Assembly (NCBI RefSeq): GCF_003635165.1
Contig: NZ_ML058602.1
Span: forward strand, 173,530-237,529
Direction of reading: 5' to 3'
DNA: 64,000 nucleotides
Source of the DNA: Burkholderia sp. Nafp2/4-1b
GTDB lineage: Bacteria; Pseudomonadota; Gammaproteobacteria; Burkholderiales; Burkholderiaceae
Position numbers and translations under genes: made by a program. Below are positions 9,194 through 17,937 of the stretch, piece by piece (positions within the stretch are counted from its first letter, which is position 1; each line of letters begins with the position of its first letter). The notes beneath the pieces were generated by a model. It was not told where the DNA came from. It ran no database searches and saw nothing but the letters and a program-made list of their open reading frames with translations.

Positions 9194-10387
9194 ATGGAAG
9201 GCTTCATCACCGACTGGCTGAACCTCGCGCTGCGATGGCTGCACGTCATCGTCGCCATTGCGTGGATCGGCGAGTCCTTCTATTTCGTCGCACTCGACAA
9301 CAGCCTGAAACCGCCCACCGACGCGAACCAGCGCAAGCGCGGCGTGTTCGGCGAACTGTGGCACGTGCACGGCGGCGGCTTCTACAACATGCAGAAGTAC
9401 ACGGTCGCCCCGCCGGAAATGCCGGATGACCTGCACTGGTCCAAGTGGCCGTCGTACACCACATGGTTGTCGGGCTTCTCGCTGTTCTTCGTGCTGTACC
9501 TGCTTGCACCGAACACGTACCTGATCGACAAGAGCGTGCTCGACATGGGCCCGGTGGTCGCCGTCGCATCCGCACTCGGCTTCCTCGCGGCCGGCTGGAT
9601 CGTCTACGACTCGCTGTGCCGCATCCTCGGCACCAACGATCGCGTGCTCGGCATCTGCGTCGGCATCTACGTCGTCGTCGCCGCGTACCTCGCATGCCAT
9701 ATCTTCGCGGGCCGTGCGGCGTACCTGATCGTCGGCGCGATGCTCGCGACGATCATGTCGGCGAACGTGTTCTTCGTGATCATCCCCGGCCAGCGCAAGA
9801 TGGTCGACAAGATGCTCAAGGGCGAAGAACCGAACCCGATCTACGGCAAGCGAGGCAAGCAACGCTCGGTGCACAACACGTACTTCACTCTGCCGGTCGT
9901 GTTCGCGATGCTGTCGAACCACTATGCGATGACGTACACGAACAAGTTCAACTGGGTCGTGCTCGTGCTGATCATGCTGGCCGGCGCGCTGATCCGTCAG
10001 TTCTTCGTGATGCGTCACCGCGGCAAGCAGCTGTGGTATCTGCCGATCGGCGGCGTCGCGCTGCTGTCGGGCGCGCTGGTGTGGACGATGCCGAAGCCGG
10101 TCGCACCGGAAGCGCAAGCGGCGAACGCCCCGAAGATCGTCATCAACGACATCATGCCGGTCCTGCAGCAGCGCTGCGTCGCATGTCACTCGGCCAAGCC
10201 GACGCTGATGGGCAGCGCGCCCGCCGGCGTGATGTTCGACACGCCGGACGAAGTGTCGAAGAACGCGCAGCGGATCTACGAACAGGCCGTGCGCCTGAAG
10301 GCGATGCCGATCGGCAACGTCACGCACATGACCGACGACGAGCGCGTGAAGCTCGCCGCCTGGTTCGAAGGTGGCGCGGCGAAGTAA
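9194..10387 (+). CDS. puuD: Urate hydroxylase PuuD (membrane urate oxidase with cytochrome c domain)
   Basis: 397 residues. The N-terminus (MEGFITDWLNLALRWLHVIV, then AWIGESFYFVALDN) and seven to eight hydrophobic segments make up the PuuD membrane domain. The C-terminal domain carries a CVACH haem c site near residue 327 and a downstream Met-rich region. PuuD oxidises urate to 5-hydroxyisourate in the inner membrane and passes electrons to the respiratory chain rather than making hydrogen peroxide as soluble uricase does. GGAGG lies upstream of the ATG. It is the second gene of a uraH-puuD pair ending in a strong terminator. Confidence 0.95.
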   Translation: MEGFITDWLNLALRWLHVIVAIAWIGESFYFVALDNSLKPPTDANQRKRGVFGELWHVHGGGFYNMQKYTVAPPEMPDDLHWSKWPSYTTWLSGFSLFFVLYLLAPNTYLIDKSVLDMGPVVAVASALGFLAAGWIVYDSLCRILGTNDRVLGICVGIYVVVAAYLACHIFAGRAAYLIVGAMLATIMSANVFFVIIPGQRKMVDKMLKGEEPNPIYGKRGKQRSVHNTYFTLPVVFAMLSNHYAMTYTNKFNWVVLVLIMLAGALIRQFFVMRHRGKQLWYLPIGGVALLSGALVWTMPKPVAPEAQAANAPKIVINDIMPVLQQRCVACHSAKPTLMGSAPAGVMFDTPDEVSKNAQRIYEQAVRLKAMPIGNVTHMTDDERVKLAAWFEGGAAK

Positions 10388-10434
10388 GCCGCGATGCGCC
10401 GGCCATCGGTTGCCGGCGTAATCCTCTCCGTTCG

Positions 10435-10466
10435 CGGGCCCGGGTCAAACCGGGCCCGTTTTTTTT
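10435..10466 (+). terminator. Rho-independent terminator after puuD
   Basis: A 9-bp perfect stem CGGGCCCGG/CCGGGCCCG with a 6-base loop and eight T residues, 47 bases after the puuD stop. Confidence 0.92.
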
Positions 10467-10489
10467 GCGTGCGCGGAATGTGCCGTCCG

Positions 10490-10900
10490 TTAGCCTCGCC
10501 GTGCACCGCGCTGCAGCGCGACGAGCGCATCGAGCGCGCGCGGGCCGTCGTCGAACGGCACGAAGATGTGATCGTGATACGCGGCGGCCATCACGTTGCA
10601 ACTGATGCCGGCCGCGCCGAGGGCGTTCGCGAACGCGGCCGTCAGGCCGACCGCCGCGAGATCCGAATGCACGGTCAGCGTGATCCACGCGGCGCGAAAC
10701 AGCACGGGCCAGCCGCGCCGCGCAGCCGTCGCTTCGTCGACCACGACCGTCATCCCCTCCGTCTCGCGGAACGTCGCGATCGTTTCGGATAACGATATGT
10801 CCGCATCATCCGGCAGCGCGACGAACGCGAATACGCCGCGATGCAGCTCGGGCTGCATCGTGCGCAGCAGAGTCGTGAGGTCGCTTTCAGGTTGGCTCAT
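10490..10900 (-). CDS. ACT-domain protein
   Basis: 136 residues. The sequence folds by motif as a tandem small ACT protein of the DUF2241-like kind: GVFAFVALPDDADISL at the start, WITLTVHSDLAAVGLTAAFANAL in the middle and ISCNVMAAAYHDHIFVPF near the C-terminus. Such proteins bind amino acids or other small ligands, and most have no known role. It lies between puuD and the end of the allantoin gene set but is separated from both by terminators, so it is probably a single-gene unit. Confidence 0.75.
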   Translation of the reverse strand: MSQPESDLTTLLRTMQPELHRGVFAFVALPDDADISLSETIATFRETEGMTVVVDEATAARRGWPVLFRAAWITLTVHSDLAAVGLTAAFANALGAAGISCNVMAAAYHDHIFVPFDDGPRALDALVALQRGARRG

Positions 10901-11222
10901 CGAGAGGAACGCGTCCGGAACCGGACGTCGAGCTGTGGCGATGCGGGCACGATACCATGCGGCCGATGCCCACCCCCATTCATGTCGTCACGCACGCGCT
11001 GGCGCGCCTTGGTCCGCGAAAACAATTGCCGCGCCGCGTGTCACGGCCTGCGACATGATCACGAAACAGCGGCAACCGACCGGCCGCCGATAACCGACGC
11101 CAGCGTGCATACGAACAGGCATCGCTCGTTGCGTCGCGTCGCGACGCTCACGCGCGGCGCATAAAAAAACCCGCGCGAATCGCGCGGGTTTCTTCGACGT
11201 AGCGGTACGACTGAAATCCGGC
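10901..11222. other. Intergenic region between allA and the ACT-domain gene
   Basis: About 320 bases. It contains the terminator of the allantoin gene set near its right end and presumably the promoter of the ACT-domain gene at its left end. I see no other feature. Confidence 0.6.
11163..11190 (-). terminator. Rho-independent terminator after allA
   Basis: Stem AACCCGCGCG/CGCGCGGGTT with a 3-base loop, and a run of seven T residues on the minus strand. It lies 33 bases past the allA stop and ends the leftward allantoin gene set. Confidence 0.9.
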
Positions 11223-11735
11223 TCAGGCCGTCACTGCATCCAGCGCATCCTCGGTGAGCCACAGCGACTCCTGCAGATCCTGCTCGTTCAGGTTCAGGCC
11301 GTCGCCGCCGCGATCGACGACGATGAAGTCGCTGACGCCGCCCAGCGCGATCAGCGGGTGATGCCACACGCCCTTCGCGTAGTTGACGCCTTGCCAACCG
11401 CTCGTCACGAACGCGCGGATCTTCGCCGGATCGAGCTCGCCCGCCGGTGCGACGACGACGAGATACGGCTGGTCGTTCAGCGGCACGAACGCCTGACTGC
11501 CGAGCGGATGGCGCTCCAGCATCCTCACTTCGAACGGCAGCGTGCGCGGCTGGCCGCGGAACAGGTTGACGAGCGTGCGACCGTCCTCATCGGTCACGTC
11601 GACTTTCGCGAGATCGTGAAAGCGGATCGTCGTGCCGAGGTTGATCGGAATCTGCTTCGCGCCTTCGGTTTCGATCACGTCGCCAAACGGCGCGAAGGCT
11701 TCCTTGGTCAGCGGTTCGATGGCAAGCGTCTTCAT
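11223..11735 (-). CDS. allA: Ureidoglycolate lyase
   Basis: 170 residues, the family length, from [20 protein letters not shown]. Conserved features include the cupin-like segment [20 protein letters not shown] with its His pair. The enzyme splits ureidoglycolate into glyoxylate and urea, the last step of allantoin use. The ATG at 11735 overlaps the allantoicase stop in an ATGA junction, supporting this start and translational coupling. Confidence 0.95.
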   Translation of the reverse strand: MKTLAIEPLTKEAFAPFGDVIETEGAKQIPINLGTTIRFHDLAKVDVTDEDGRTLVNLFRGQPRTLPFEVRMLERHPLGSQAFVPLNDQPYLVVVAPAGELDPAKIRAFVTSGWQGVNYAKGVWHHPLIALGGVSDFIVVDRGGDGLNLNEQDLQESLWLTEDALDAVTA

Positions 11736-12745
11736 TTGTCGAGCGTTCCCCACAGACGCAGGCGCGACACGCCGCCGTCCGGAATGATGTTCAGGCGCAC
11801 GTGGGTCACCGGGCCCAGCGACGCGATTTCCTGTTCGAAGTAATGCTGCTTGTCCATCTGCAGCTTCTGTTCGCCGAGCAGCCCCGGCCAGAACATCGAC
11901 TGCGTGATCAGCGAGCTGTCGGTCCCGCCGGACACGTACGCGGCCTGGATCGAGCAGCGGTCCGGGTAGTTGCCCTTGAAGAACGCGGTGTCGACTTCGA
12001 TCTTGCGGATCACACCCGGCTGCGCGAGCGCGATGATCGCCCAGTCGTTGCCCGGTTCGCGGCGGCGGCGGGTTTCCCAGCCGTCGCCCATGTTCACGCC
12101 GCGGCCCGGCAGCAGCAGGTTCGACGCGACGCCGAAGTGCTGGTTGTTCGCGGCCACCACGTAGCCGCCGTTTTCCATCGCCGCGAGGTCGAACTGCTCG
12201 GTCGCGCTCGCGCCGGCCCAGTCGAGCTGCGGCTGGCCGTACACGCGCAGGCGCGCGATGCCGCCGTCCGGATAGATGTTCACGCGCAGGTGCGTGAACG
12301 CCCGCGCGTCGGTCGCTCCGACGTAGTGATGGCTGTTGCCTTGCAGCGTCGTCGACGGGACGATCTCGACCCACTCCGTCGCGTGCGTCGGCGCGCCGTC
12401 GGCCACGAACGCAGCCTCGATCGATGCAGCCGGCGGGAAGTTGCCGGTGAAGTGGCTCGTGTCGATGTCGAAGCCCTTGATCACGCCCGGCCGCGCGAGC
12501 TTGACGATGCACCAGTCATAGCCGGTCGTGCGCTTGCGGCGCGTCTCCCAGCCGTCCATCCACTTGCCGTGGTCGTCGTACTTGCCGGGGATGAATACCG
12601 CGGGCTCGGGGTTCAGCATCCGGTCCTTCGGCGCGAAGAAGTCGTCGCTGGCCTCGAGCGCCTGCGCACCGAGACGCGGGTCGGCGAGGTTCACGTAGCG
12701 CCGCGTGAAATCGGGCGCGTTCGGATCGAGAAGCGGAACAGCCAT
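11732..12745 (-). CDS. alc: Allantoicase
   Basis: 337 residues made of two homologous beta-sandwich repeats, each with a WETRRRR-type motif ([20 protein letters not shown] and [20 protein letters not shown]) and a DxxxFxGNxP motif. This is the known allantoicase architecture. The enzyme hydrolyses allantoate to ureidoglycolate and urea. GGAAAC lies just before the ATG. It follows uraD by 75 bases and overlaps allA by four. Confidence 0.96.
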   Translation of the reverse strand: MAVPLLDPNAPDFTRRYVNLADPRLGAQALEASDDFFAPKDRMLNPEPAVFIPGKYDDHGKWMDGWETRRKRTTGYDWCIVKLARPGVIKGFDIDTSHFTGNFPPAASIEAAFVADGAPTHATEWVEIVPSTTLQGNSHHYVGATDARAFTHLRVNIYPDGGIARLRVYGQPQLDWAGASATEQFDLAAMENGGYVVAANNQHFGVASNLLLPGRGVNMGDGWETRRRREPGNDWAIIALAQPGVIRKIEVDTAFFKGNYPDRCSIQAAYVSGGTDSSLITQSMFWPGLLGEQKLQMDKQHYFEQEIASLGPVTHVRLNIIPDGGVSRLRLWGTLDK

Positions 12746-12820
12746 GATGTTTCCTTGTTTCAGTGAGGCGATCAGGCCGCTGCGACGCAGCAGGCCATAT
12801 TGCGGTGTCAGGCGGTGGTG

Positions 12821-13342
12821 TCAGGCGTCGATCAGGTCGTCGAGGCGAAAGCGCGCAATCCGGTAGATCTGGTCGAGGCTCGCACGCAGCTCCTCGTCGC
12901 GCGAATGATTCACGCGCGACTCGAAGTTCGCGATGATGCCGTGGCGGTCATAGCCGCGCACCGCGAGGATGAACGGGAAGCCGAATTTCTCGCGATAGGT
13001 GCGGTTCAGCGTCAGCAGCTTGTCGAACTCTTCCTGCGTGCACTGGTCGAGGCCCGCGCCGCTCTGCTCGCGGGTCGACTCGGCCGTCAGCTCGCCGCGC
13101 ACGGCGGCCTTGCCGGCCAGCTCCGGGTGAGCGTTGATCAGCGCGAGCTGGCGCGCTTCGCCGCCGGTTTCCACCGCATCCGACATCGTCTCGTGCAGCA
13201 CGTCGATGCTCGCGAACGGCCGCTTCCCCGCGGCGACCTCGGCCACCCACGGCGAATGTTCGAAGATGCCCGACAGCGCTGCGACGAATGCGCTCGGCGC
13301 CATCGTGTTCAGTTGCTCCAACGTGTAACGCATCGCCTTCAT
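12821..13342 (-). CDS. uraD: OHCU decarboxylase
   Basis: 173 residues. Family motifs are present: the segment around HSPWVAEVAAGKRPF, with the conserved catalytic His and Pro region, INAHPELAGKAA with its active-site His, and FGFPFILAVRGYDR. The enzyme decarboxylates OHCU to S-allantoin, so that urate oxidation gives a single enantiomer. The start overlaps the puuE stop by four bases (ATGA). A second in-frame ATG three codons later is an alternative. Confidence 0.95.
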   Translation of the reverse strand: MKAMRYTLEQLNTMAPSAFVAALSGIFEHSPWVAEVAAGKRPFASIDVLHETMSDAVETGGEARQLALINAHPELAGKAAVRGELTAESTREQSGAGLDQCTQEEFDKLLTLNRTYREKFGFPFILAVRGYDRHGIIANFESRVNHSRDEELRASLDQIYRIARFRLDDLIDA

Positions 13343-14292
13343 GCCTTTCCTTCGTTTCGATGATTGGGCTGATACGGATGATGTTCACGCCAATGACGCG
13401 CGATATCGACACGGCGCGTCACCCATACGCGATCGTGCTTCTCGATGTGATCGAGGAAACGCTGCAGCCCGCGGAAACGTCCCGGGCGCCCCAGCAGCCG
13501 GCAGTGCATGCCGATCGACAGCATCTTCGGCGCTTCGTCGCCCTCCGCGTACAGCACATCGAATGCGTCCCGCAGGTAGTCGAAGAAGTGGTCGCCGGTG
13601 TTGAAGCCTTGCGGCGTCGCGAAGCGCATGTCGTTCGTGTCGAGCGTGTACGGCACGATCAGTTGCGGCGACGTGCCGCCGCCCGACACTTCGACGTCCA
13701 TCCAGAACGGCAGGTCGTCGCCGTAGTTGTCGGAGTCGTACAGGAAGCCGCCGTATTCCGCGACGAGACGGTGCGTGTTCGGGCTGTCGCGGCCGGTGTA
13801 CCAGCCGAGCGGACGCTCGCCCGTCACGCGCTCGATCGCTTCCATCCCGAGGCGCATGTGTTCGGCTTCGAGCTCCGGCGTCATGCTCTGGTAGTGGATC
13901 CAGCGCCAGCCGTGGCACGCGATTTCATGGCCGAGCTCGACGAATGCACGCGCAAGCTCCGGATGGCGCTCGATCGCCATGCCGACGCCGAAGACCGTCA
14001 ACGGCAGCCCGCGCTTCTCGAATTCGCGCAGGATGCGCCACACGCCGGCCCGCGAACCGTATTCGTAGATCGACTCCATGCTCATGTGGCGGTCCGGATA
14101 CGCGGCCGCGCCGACGATTTCGGACAGGAACTGCTCGGAGCCCGGATCGCCGTGCAGCACGCAGTTCTCGCCGCCCTCCTCGTAGTTCAGCACGAATTGC
14201 ACGGCGACGCGGGCGCGCCCGGGCCAGTTCGCCTGCACGGGGTGGCGGCCGTAGCCGATCAGGTCGCGAGGATAGTTGGGATCGAGTGACAT
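13339..14292 (-). CDS. puuE: Allantoinase PuuE (polysaccharide-deacetylase fold)
   Basis: 317 residues from MSLDPNYPRDLIGYGRHPVQ, matching PuuE of pseudomonads. Diagnostic segments are VLNYEEGGENCVLHGD, MSMESIYEYGSRAGVWR, HEIACHGWRWIHYQ (NodB-like histidines) and GWYTGRDSPNTHRL. It hydrolyses allantoin to allantoate without the dinuclear metal site of the amidohydrolase-type allantoinases. An in-frame ATG 15 codons upstream (14337) is possible; neither start has a strong ribosome-binding site. Confidence 0.95.
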   Translation of the reverse strand: MSLDPNYPRDLIGYGRHPVQANWPGRARVAVQFVLNYEEGGENCVLHGDPGSEQFLSEIVGAAAYPDRHMSMESIYEYGSRAGVWRILREFEKRGLPLTVFGVGMAIERHPELARAFVELGHEIACHGWRWIHYQSMTPELEAEHMRLGMEAIERVTGERPLGWYTGRDSPNTHRLVAEYGGFLYDSDNYGDDLPFWMDVEVSGGGTSPQLIVPYTLDTNDMRFATPQGFNTGDHFFDYLRDAFDVLYAEGDEAPKMLSIGMHCRLLGRPGRFRGLQRFLDHIEKHDRVWVTRRVDIARHWREHHPYQPNHRNEGKA

Positions 14293-14441
14293 GGGTTCGA
14301 AGTGCGGCGCAAGCTCGCTGGAATAATGGGTTCGCATCGACCCGCGCGGGTGCCGAGGCCGGCCGCAGAGGCCGATGCGATGACGGCCCAGTGTAGCGAA
14401 AAGGTTCATACGCGCCCATACAGCGGCGCAGATAGTGCATG

Positions 14442-15278
14442 TCAGACGGAGTGTATGTGCGGTTGCGGCAAATTCGGCACCGGTTCCGCTGCGGCGTTCC
14501 CGCCGTGCGCGGCGGCGGCGGCCGATGCGGCCGCCGGCGCGTCCTCCGGCGGGCTGAACCGCGCGAATTCGCCGTCGTAGCGCTTCGGCAGCGGCCGCGC
14601 ATAGTCGCCGCGCTTCGCGGTCGCGAGGCGCAGCGCGACGAGCGCCTCGGCCCATTTCACGGCCGCCGTCACCCCCTCGACCACCGGCGCGCCGATCTGC
14701 TGCTCGATCTCGTGCGCGAATTCGGCCATCCCCGCGCAGCCGAGCACGATCGCGTCGGCGCCGTCCTCGTCGAGCGCGCGCCGGCATTCGTCGACGATGA
14801 TGCGCCGCGCGGCCGAACCGGGCCGGTCGAGCTCGAGCACCGCGACGTCGGTCGCGCGCACGTTGCGGCAGAAGCGCTTCATCCCGTAGCGCTCGGCGAG
14901 ATGCCACGCCATCCCGCAGGTGCGCGCCAGCGTCGTGACCACCGAGAAGCCCGGCGCGAGCACGCTCGCCGCGTGCATCGCCGCCTCGGCGATGCCGATC
15001 ACCGGCCCGCGTGCGACTTCGCGCGCCGCATACAGGCCCGGATCGCCGAAACATGCGATCACGTACGCGTCGCAGCCGTCGCGCTCGCCCCGCGCGACCT
15101 CGGCGAGGAGGCCCGGCGTCGCGAGCGCCTCGTCGTAATACCCTTCGATCGACGGCGGCCCCATCGGCGGGCTCACCGCGACGATCTCGGTGCCGGCGGC
15201 CGCGACCTCGCGCGCGCAGCGGCCCATCGCATCGGTCATCCGCTGCGTCGTGTTCGGATTGATCAGCCTGATCTTCAT
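14442..15278 (-). CDS. Asp/Glu racemase family protein, probable allantoin racemase
   Basis: 278 residues. The two catalytic cysteines of the Asp/Glu/hydantoin racemase superfamily are present (VIACFGDPGL near residue 75 and VLGCAGMAEF near 180), as is the N-terminal INPNTTQRMTDAM motif of the hydantoin-racemase branch. Next to puuE and uraD, conversion of R-allantoin to S-allantoin (HpxA-like) is the likeliest role; this rests on context. The last 35-40 residues (about 240-278) are Ala/Pro-rich and look like an unstructured extension not needed for the fold. Ten bases separate it from the permease gene upstream. Confidence 0.82.
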   Translation of the reverse strand: MKIRLINPNTTQRMTDAMGRCAREVAAAGTEIVAVSPPMGPPSIEGYYDEALATPGLLAEVARGERDGCDAYVIACFGDPGLYAAREVARGPVIGIAEAAMHAASVLAPGFSVVTTLARTCGMAWHLAERYGMKRFCRNVRATDVAVLELDRPGSAARRIIVDECRRALDEDGADAIVLGCAGMAEFAHEIEQQIGAPVVEGVTAAVKWAEALVALRLATAKRGDYARPLPKRYDGEFARFSPPEDAPAAASAAAAAHGGNAAAEPVPNLPQPHIHSV

Positions 15279-15288
15279 CGCAAGCTCC

Positions 15289-16773
15289 TTACGCCTTCGC
15301 GCTCACGAGCAGCCGGTAGAAGACGAAGCCGAGCCCCGCGCCGATGAACCACGAGAAGTTCGCGGCGGCCTGCCAGCCCGGCACCATCACGCAGATCACA
15401 GCGATCACCGCGGCCGGCAGCAGCGCGGCGAGCGCGCGGCGGTTCACGCCGCCCGTGTACCAGTAGGTGCCGCGCTCGGACATCGTGTACAGGTCGTCGC
15501 GCACGAGCCGGCCGCGCTTGACGAGGTAGAAGTCGGCGATCAGCACGCCGTACAGCGGGCCGATGAATGCGCCGAGCACGTCGAGCGTGTAGTGGATCAC
15601 GGCCGGGTTGTTGAACAGGTTCCACGGCGTGATGAAGATCGACGCGACGGCCGCGAGCATCCCGCCCGCGCGCCAGCTGATCAGCCGCGGCGCGACGTTC
15701 GAGAAGTCGAACGCCGGCGACACGAAGTTCGCGACGATGTTGATGCCGATCGTTGCGATCGTGAAGGTCAGCGCGCCGAGGATCACCGCGGTCGGATGGT
15801 CGATGCGCCCGACCGTCGCAACGGGATCGGTGATCAGTTCGCCGAACACCGGCAGCGTCGCGGCCGTCGTGATCACCGTGACGAGCGAGAACGCGAGGAA
15901 GTTGACCGGCAGCCCCCAGAAGTTGCCGCGCTTCACGTCGCCGAACGAGCGGCAGTAGCGCGAGAAGTCGCCGAAATTGAGCATCGGTCCGGAGAAGTAC
16001 GACACGACGAGCGACACGGCGGTGATCATCACCGGAATCACTTCCGCGCCGTGATACTTGACGCCGCCGAGGTTGAGGCCGATGTTGCGCCAGCCTGCGC
16101 GCCACACCATGTAGCCGGCCAGGATGAACATCACGACGTAGACGGCCGGGCCCGCGAAGTCGATGAATTTCTTGATCGTCTCCATCCCGTTCCAGAACAC
16201 GAACGCCTGCAGCACCCACAGCAGCATGAAGCCGGCCCAGCCGACCGCCGACAGCCCGAGGAAGCCGTAGCGATGGACGTCCGCGTACGGCAGCCATTGC
16301 GGAAAGAACTTCAGCACCACGATCACGAGCGCGCTGGACGCGAGATAGGTCTGGATGCCGTACCACGCGATCGCGATCAGCCCGCGGATCACGGCCGGCA
16401 CGTTCGCGCCGAGCACGCCGAAGGTCGCGCGGCACGCGACCGGATACGGCACGCCGATCTGCTGGCTCGGCCGCGCGATCAGGTTGCACAGCCGGTTCAC
16501 GATCGTAATGCCGACGATCAGCGCGATCAGCACCTGCCAGCTCGTCAGCCCGAGCGCGAACAGGCTGCCGGCGAACACGTAGCCGCCAACGCTGTGCACG
16601 TCCGACATCCAGAACGCGAAGATGTTGTACGAGCCCCATGTCTGATTCCTCAGGGGTGCCAAATCTTCGTTATACAGACGTTCGCTGTAACCATCCGGCA
16701 GTGCCGGACCGCCGCCCTCGCCGCCTTCTTCCGCCGGGTAGGCGCTGTCGTGCGCCACACTGAACTGAGCCAT
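15289..16773 (-). CDS. NCS1 family nucleobase/allantoin:cation symporter
   Basis: 494 residues with about twelve hydrophobic segments. The N-terminal hallmark of the NCS1 family is present (LYNEDLAPLRNQTWGSYNIF, then FWMSDVHSVGGYVFAGSLF), as are the internal ATFGVLGANVPAVIRG and the C-terminal WNLFNNP. Mhp1- and PuuP/allantoin-type transporters of this family import hydantoins, purines, pyrimidines or allantoin with Na+ or H+. As first gene of the leftward allantoin set, allantoin is the probable substrate. AAGGAG lies 6 bases before the ATG at 16773. Confidence 0.9.
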   Translation of the reverse strand: MAQFSVAHDSAYPAEEGGEGGGPALPDGYSERLYNEDLAPLRNQTWGSYNIFAFWMSDVHSVGGYVFAGSLFALGLTSWQVLIALIVGITIVNRLCNLIARPSQQIGVPYPVACRATFGVLGANVPAVIRGLIAIAWYGIQTYLASSALVIVVLKFFPQWLPYADVHRYGFLGLSAVGWAGFMLLWVLQAFVFWNGMETIKKFIDFAGPAVYVVMFILAGYMVWRAGWRNIGLNLGGVKYHGAEVIPVMITAVSLVVSYFSGPMLNFGDFSRYCRSFGDVKRGNFWGLPVNFLAFSLVTVITTAATLPVFGELITDPVATVGRIDHPTAVILGALTFTIATIGINIVANFVSPAFDFSNVAPRLISWRAGGMLAAVASIFITPWNLFNNPAVIHYTLDVLGAFIGPLYGVLIADFYLVKRGRLVRDDLYTMSERGTYWYTGGVNRRALAALLPAAVIAVICVMVPGWQAAANFSWFIGAGLGFVFYRLLVSAKA

Positions 16774-16822
16774 GACTTCTCCTTGACGCGGCCGTGCAGC
16801 CGCTCCACCGTCATCGAAATCG

Positions 16823-16876
16823 CTCCGGGTCGTCGCCCGGAGTCGGACTGGCGGCCGGCGGCGCGAACCGCCGGCC
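16823..16876. repeat. Two consecutive hairpins between gntR and the permease gene
   Basis: CTCCGGG/CCCGGAG (16823-16829 and 16836-16842, 6-base loop) and GGCCGGCGG/CCGCCGGCC (16853-16861 and 16868-16876, 6-base loop). Both lie between the GntR gene and the NCS1 permease. Neither has a T-run, so they may stabilise or attenuate the transcript rather than end it. Confidence 0.5.
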
Positions 16877-16922
16877 TGCATTGCTCTTGTCGTGTGGCGC
16901 GCGGCCGGGTTCGCGTCGCCGC

Positions 16923-17627
16923 TCAGGCGCCGCCGAACACTTCGCGCAAATCGACCTGCCCTTGCGCGGGCCGGTCCAGCATCTTCAGTTCGACATGCTG
17001 CAGGTGGCGCGCCATCAGCGTCACCGCCTGCTTCGGATCGCCCGCTTCCAGCGCGGTCAGGATCTCGTCGTGGTCGTCGCACGAGCACGGGCTGCGCCCG
17101 TGCGACTCGTACAGCGCCGACATCAGCGTCGAGCGTGCGACGAGCCCGTCGAGGCACTCGCAGAGCGTCGCATTGCCCGTCAGCGCGGCGAGCGCCGTAT
17201 GGAATTCGCCCGACAGGCGGATCCACGCCGCGAAGTCGTGCCGCTCGAACGCTCGGCGTTCCTTGTCGATCAGCGCGGCGACGCCCTTCAGCCGTTTCGC
17301 GCCCGGCCCCGCCGCGAGGCGCTCGACGACGGCCAGCTCGATGATCCGGCGCATCTCGAACACTTCGTGCACGTCCTGCAGCGTCGGACTCGCGACGAAC
17401 GCGCCGCGGTTCGGCTCCAGATCGACCAGCTTGTCGGCCGCGAGCTGCGCGAGCGCCTGGCGGATCGTGCCGCGCTTCACGCCGAACACGTCGCAGAGCT
17501 GCGCCTCCGTCAGCTTCGCGCCGGGCGCGAGCCGATGCTCGAGGATCGCGGTGCGGATCCGCTCGGCGATCGCTTCGGGACCGGCGGCGCCGGACGGATG
17601 GGAATCGGGCTCGTTCATGTTCTGCAT
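16923..17627 (-). CDS. GntR family regulator (FCD subfamily)
   Basis: 234 residues. The N-terminal winged helix contains the GntR signature (LTEAQLCDVFGVKRGTIRQA, about 38-58). The C-terminal all-helical FCD ligand domain has the metal-binding pattern with FHTALAALTGN and MARHLQHVELKML. It sits directly upstream of, and in line with, the permease-racemase-puuE-uraD-alc-allA set, so it probably regulates that set in response to a urate or allantoin metabolite. Two TTGTNNACAA palindromes upstream of its start fit an FCD operator and suggest autoregulation. Confidence 0.9.
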   Translation of the reverse strand: MQNMNEPDSHPSGAAGPEAIAERIRTAILEHRLAPGAKLTEAQLCDVFGVKRGTIRQALAQLAADKLVDLEPNRGAFVASPTLQDVHEVFEMRRIIELAVVERLAAGPGAKRLKGVAALIDKERRAFERHDFAAWIRLSGEFHTALAALTGNATLCECLDGLVARSTLMSALYESHGRSPCSCDDHDEILTALEAGDPKQAVTLMARHLQHVELKMLDRPAQGQVDLREVFGGA

Positions 17628-17662
17628 CGTGTGATGGTCCTCATCCTAGGACGGACATAAAG

Positions 17663-17674
17663 ATTGTCAACAAT
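17663..17674. promoter_or_regulatory. Putative GntR/FCD operator 1
   Basis: ATTGT-CA-ACAAT, a perfect palindrome with a two-base centre, 36 bases upstream of the GntR start. It matches the TTGTNNACAA form common in FCD-type operators. Confidence 0.5.
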
Positions 17675-17804
17675 TCTTTTCCGAGAATGCGCACAATCGG
17701 TGTGCATTGCGCTGTGCCGGATCGGTGCGCGGCGCACGAAATGCTGGCATGGCAAGGCTCTCATGCTTGTTCAAGGCGGCTCACGGCGTGTGCCCTGCCG
17801 GCCA

Positions 17805-17818
17805 TTTTGTTGACAAAA
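17805..17818. promoter_or_regulatory. Putative GntR/FCD operator 2
   Basis: TTTTGT-TG-ACAAAA, a perfect palindrome with the same TTGTNNACAA core as operator 1 and about 143 bases from it centre to centre. Two sites at this distance would allow looping by a regulator dimer pair; that is inference. Confidence 0.5.
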
Positions 17819-17887
17819 ATGGTGCGCATGCGAAGTCGAACCGATCGACGGCGTCGAAAATTTCCGACCGTTAGTTGCACACATGCT

Positions 17888-17912
17888 TAAAGAAAAAGGC
17901 GGGAAGCCCGCC
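17888..17912 (-). terminator. Terminator after ldcA
   Basis: A stem with arms AAGGCGGG and CCCGCCTT around a short loop. On the minus strand it is followed by a T-rich run (complement of AAAGAAAAA), about 30 bases past the ldcA stop. Confidence 0.8.
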
Positions 17913-17937
17913 TTTCGAGGGTACCCGCCGCCCGGCA

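Larger units (their letters stand above)
17628..17937. other. Intergenic region between gntR and ldcA
   Basis: 310 bases holding the promoter side of the GntR gene with its two operator-like palindromes (17663-17674 and 17805-17818) and, at the far end, the ldcA terminator. I see no gene. Confidence 0.65.

Noticed and set aside
15190..17634. An 814-codon plus-strand open frame across the permease and GntR genes
   Set aside because: Shadow of two well-supported minus-strand genes.
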